The position numbers and the translations under genes are program-made. The notes under the pieces were generated by a model. That model ran no database searches and was not told the DNA's origin. It saw only the letters and a program-made list of their open reading frames with translations. A stretch of 64,000 nucleotides of DNA from Nocardiopsis sp. FIRDI 009 (GTDB lineage Bacteria; Actinomycetota; Actinomycetes; Streptosporangiales; Streptosporangiaceae), in NCBI RefSeq assembly GCF_003386285.1, contig NZ_QPNC01000016.1:62001-126000 (forward strand). The letters run 5' to 3'. Each line of letters begins with the position of its first letter. Within the stretch, counting starts at the first letter, position 1. Below are positions 63,251 through 64,000 of the stretch, piece after piece.

Positions 63251-63409
63251 TCAGGTGACGCTCCAGGCGACGGAGACGATGCTGACGCCGACGGACACGC
63301 CGCTGACGGTCGCCCAGCCCGGGGCCTCCATGGCCTCCAGCTCCTGCATCTCCAGTTCGAGGTTCACGTCGGTGGCGGGCGTGTCCTGCTGCTTGCGGGA
63401 GTCACTCAT
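63251..63409 (-). CDS. RiPP precursor peptide 3 (52 aa), daptide-like
   Basis: A diverged third precursor, MSDSRKQQDTPATDVN. The leader keeps LELEMQELEAMEAPG (17-31). The core is GWATVSGVSV (31-40) then GVSIVSVAWSVT (41-52), again without Cys and ending Val-Thr. Trp residues are at 32 and 49. The strict conservation of LEMQELE..EAPG and of the terminal Thr across a diverged copy marks these as the parts read by the modifying enzymes. AGGAAG precedes ATG 63409. It is the first precursor gene transcribed. Confidence 0.85.
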   Translation of the reverse strand: MSDSRKQQDTPATDVNLELEMQELEAMEAPGWATVSGVSVGVSIVSVAWSVT

Positions 63410-63468
63410 GGGGTGCTTCCTCATTCCTTCGGGTGTCGTGTGTTTCTTCCGACCGCTTCCCGGGGCCG

Positions 63469-64000
63469 TCAGGCCACGGGAGCGGAAGTCTCATCGGGTA
63501 CGCCCCGGTCCTCGCGGACCGCTCGGGCGAACAGGTCGCGTACCTCGTGGGTGCGCAGGCCGCCGAGCATCGGCAGCCCGGCTCCCCAGGAGCGCATGAC
63601 CCGGCTGGTCGCGGCGTCGAGCCGCTCGGGGGTCGTGACGATGTCCCGGTCCACCAGCCATGCGTCGGTCAGTGCCGCGATCCCGGCCGCGGGGTCGGTC
63701 GGCAGGTACGGGTCCGTGGCGAGGATCCGGTCCCAGATCCGGGCCAGGCGGCGCGCACTGCCCAGGCGGGTGTCGCCCTGCGCGATCCGCTCCCAGAGGA
63801 CCGGCCACAGCGCGGCGATCGCGTGCACCTTGGACAGGCCCAGCTCCGAGGAGAGCTCGTTGCCGAGCAGCCATCCCTTGACCGCGTACGGATCGCGTCC
63901 GAGGTTGGTGTCGCCGATCTGGCTCTGCCCGCTCAGCTCGGCGATCCGCAGCCGCGTCGCGCCGTCCACCGGTTCGCCCGCCGACCTCAGCCGCCGGACT
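63469..64000 (-). CDS. Partial protein of unknown function at the head of the visible RiPP operon
   Basis: The C-terminal 176 residues of a gene that enters from the right edge. The frame stays open to base 64000 (..RRLRSAGEPVDGATRLRIAE). GTG 63969 is an internal possibility but has no clear ribosome site. The sequence is mostly helical and soluble: SQIGDTNLGRDPYAVKGWLL, SELGLSKVHAIAALWPVLWE and DAWLVDRDIVTTPERLDAAT. I recognise no family. It is 59 bp upstream of precursor 3, so very likely a cluster gene. It could be the accessory/RRE-type protein that daptide oxidative decarboxylation needs, but the sequence alone does not show this. Confidence 0.65.
   Translation of the reverse strand, partial: VRRLRSAGEPVDGATRLRIAELSGQSQIGDTNLGRDPYAVKGWLLGNELSSELGLSKVHAIAALWPVLWERIAQGDTRLGSARRLARIWDRILATDPYLPTDPAAGIAALTDAWLVDRDIVTTPERLDAATSRVMRSWGAGLPMLGGLRTHEVRDLFARAVREDRGVPDETSAPVA

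Noticed and set aside
62750..63409. Ordinary class III lanthipeptide precursors
   Set aside because: They have no cysteine at all, so lanthionine or labionin rings cannot form. The leader and terminal Thr fit daptide-type precursors better.

Overview
The window is high-GC chromosomal DNA from an actinomycete. Frequent GTG starts, GGAGG-type ribosome sites, a type VII secretion core, SARP/AfsR regulators and an AfsA-family signal synthase point to a filamentous, secondary-metabolite-producing genus. Nocardiopsis or a relative is my inference; no rRNA or marker gene settles it. I found no tRNA, rRNA, CRISPR array, complete insertion sequence or phage.

1-18 kb is mostly housekeeping and signalling: a lipoprotein, two decayed gene remnants, divergent eccC and eccD (type VII secretion), a GerW/YtfJ-like protein, a second lipoprotein, three tandem kinase-WD40 receptors (one a pseudokinase), an aldo/keto reductase and two proteins of unknown function. 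An MFS transporter and a 52-bp tandem repeat follow.

20.7-29.0 kb is a tight nine-gene operon closed by a perfect 21-bp terminator stem. It encodes an AfsA-type butenolide/gamma-butyrolactone synthase with a dedicated set of fatty-acid-like enzymes (KAS III-like acyltransferase, ACP, KAS II, FabG, FabH, a second SDR), a flavin monooxygenase and a HAD phosphatase. 29-43 kb holds an exporter with its XRE/MmyB-type regulator, a metallo-hydrolase and second aldo/keto reductase, a thioesterase-MarR pair, a SARP activator, a second copy of the unusual KAS III-like enzyme, an enoyl-CoA hydratase, an enoyl/quinone reductase, an acyl-CoA dehydrogenase, a TetR-DUF4865 pair and a SUFU-domain protein. 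I infer that some of these serve the AfsA pathway.

43-51 kb carries a three-gene unit: NfeD/YqiJ-like membrane protein, YqiK-type flotillin and a 1,693-residue DUF3686-type AAA ATPase. This looks like a membrane-stress or conflict module. 51.4-55.1 kb holds an AfsR-type regulator, an NTF2-like protein and a small secreted peptide.

55.4 kb to the right edge is the most novel part. It is a leftward RiPP operon with an unidentified partial gene, three small precursor peptides, a two-gene ABC transporter, an M50 intramembrane protease with an N-terminal PqqD/RRE-like domain, a class III (LanKC) lanthipeptide synthetase and a YcaO protein ending in PxPxP. All three precursors lack cysteine, share an ELEMQELE..EAPG leader and end in Val-Thr. 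This resembles daptide precursors, whose terminal Thr becomes a diamine, more than lanthipeptides. Daptide-like precursors combined with a LanKC and a YcaO suggest a hybrid RiPP system. The diagnostic daptide enzymes, if present, lie beyond the right edge.
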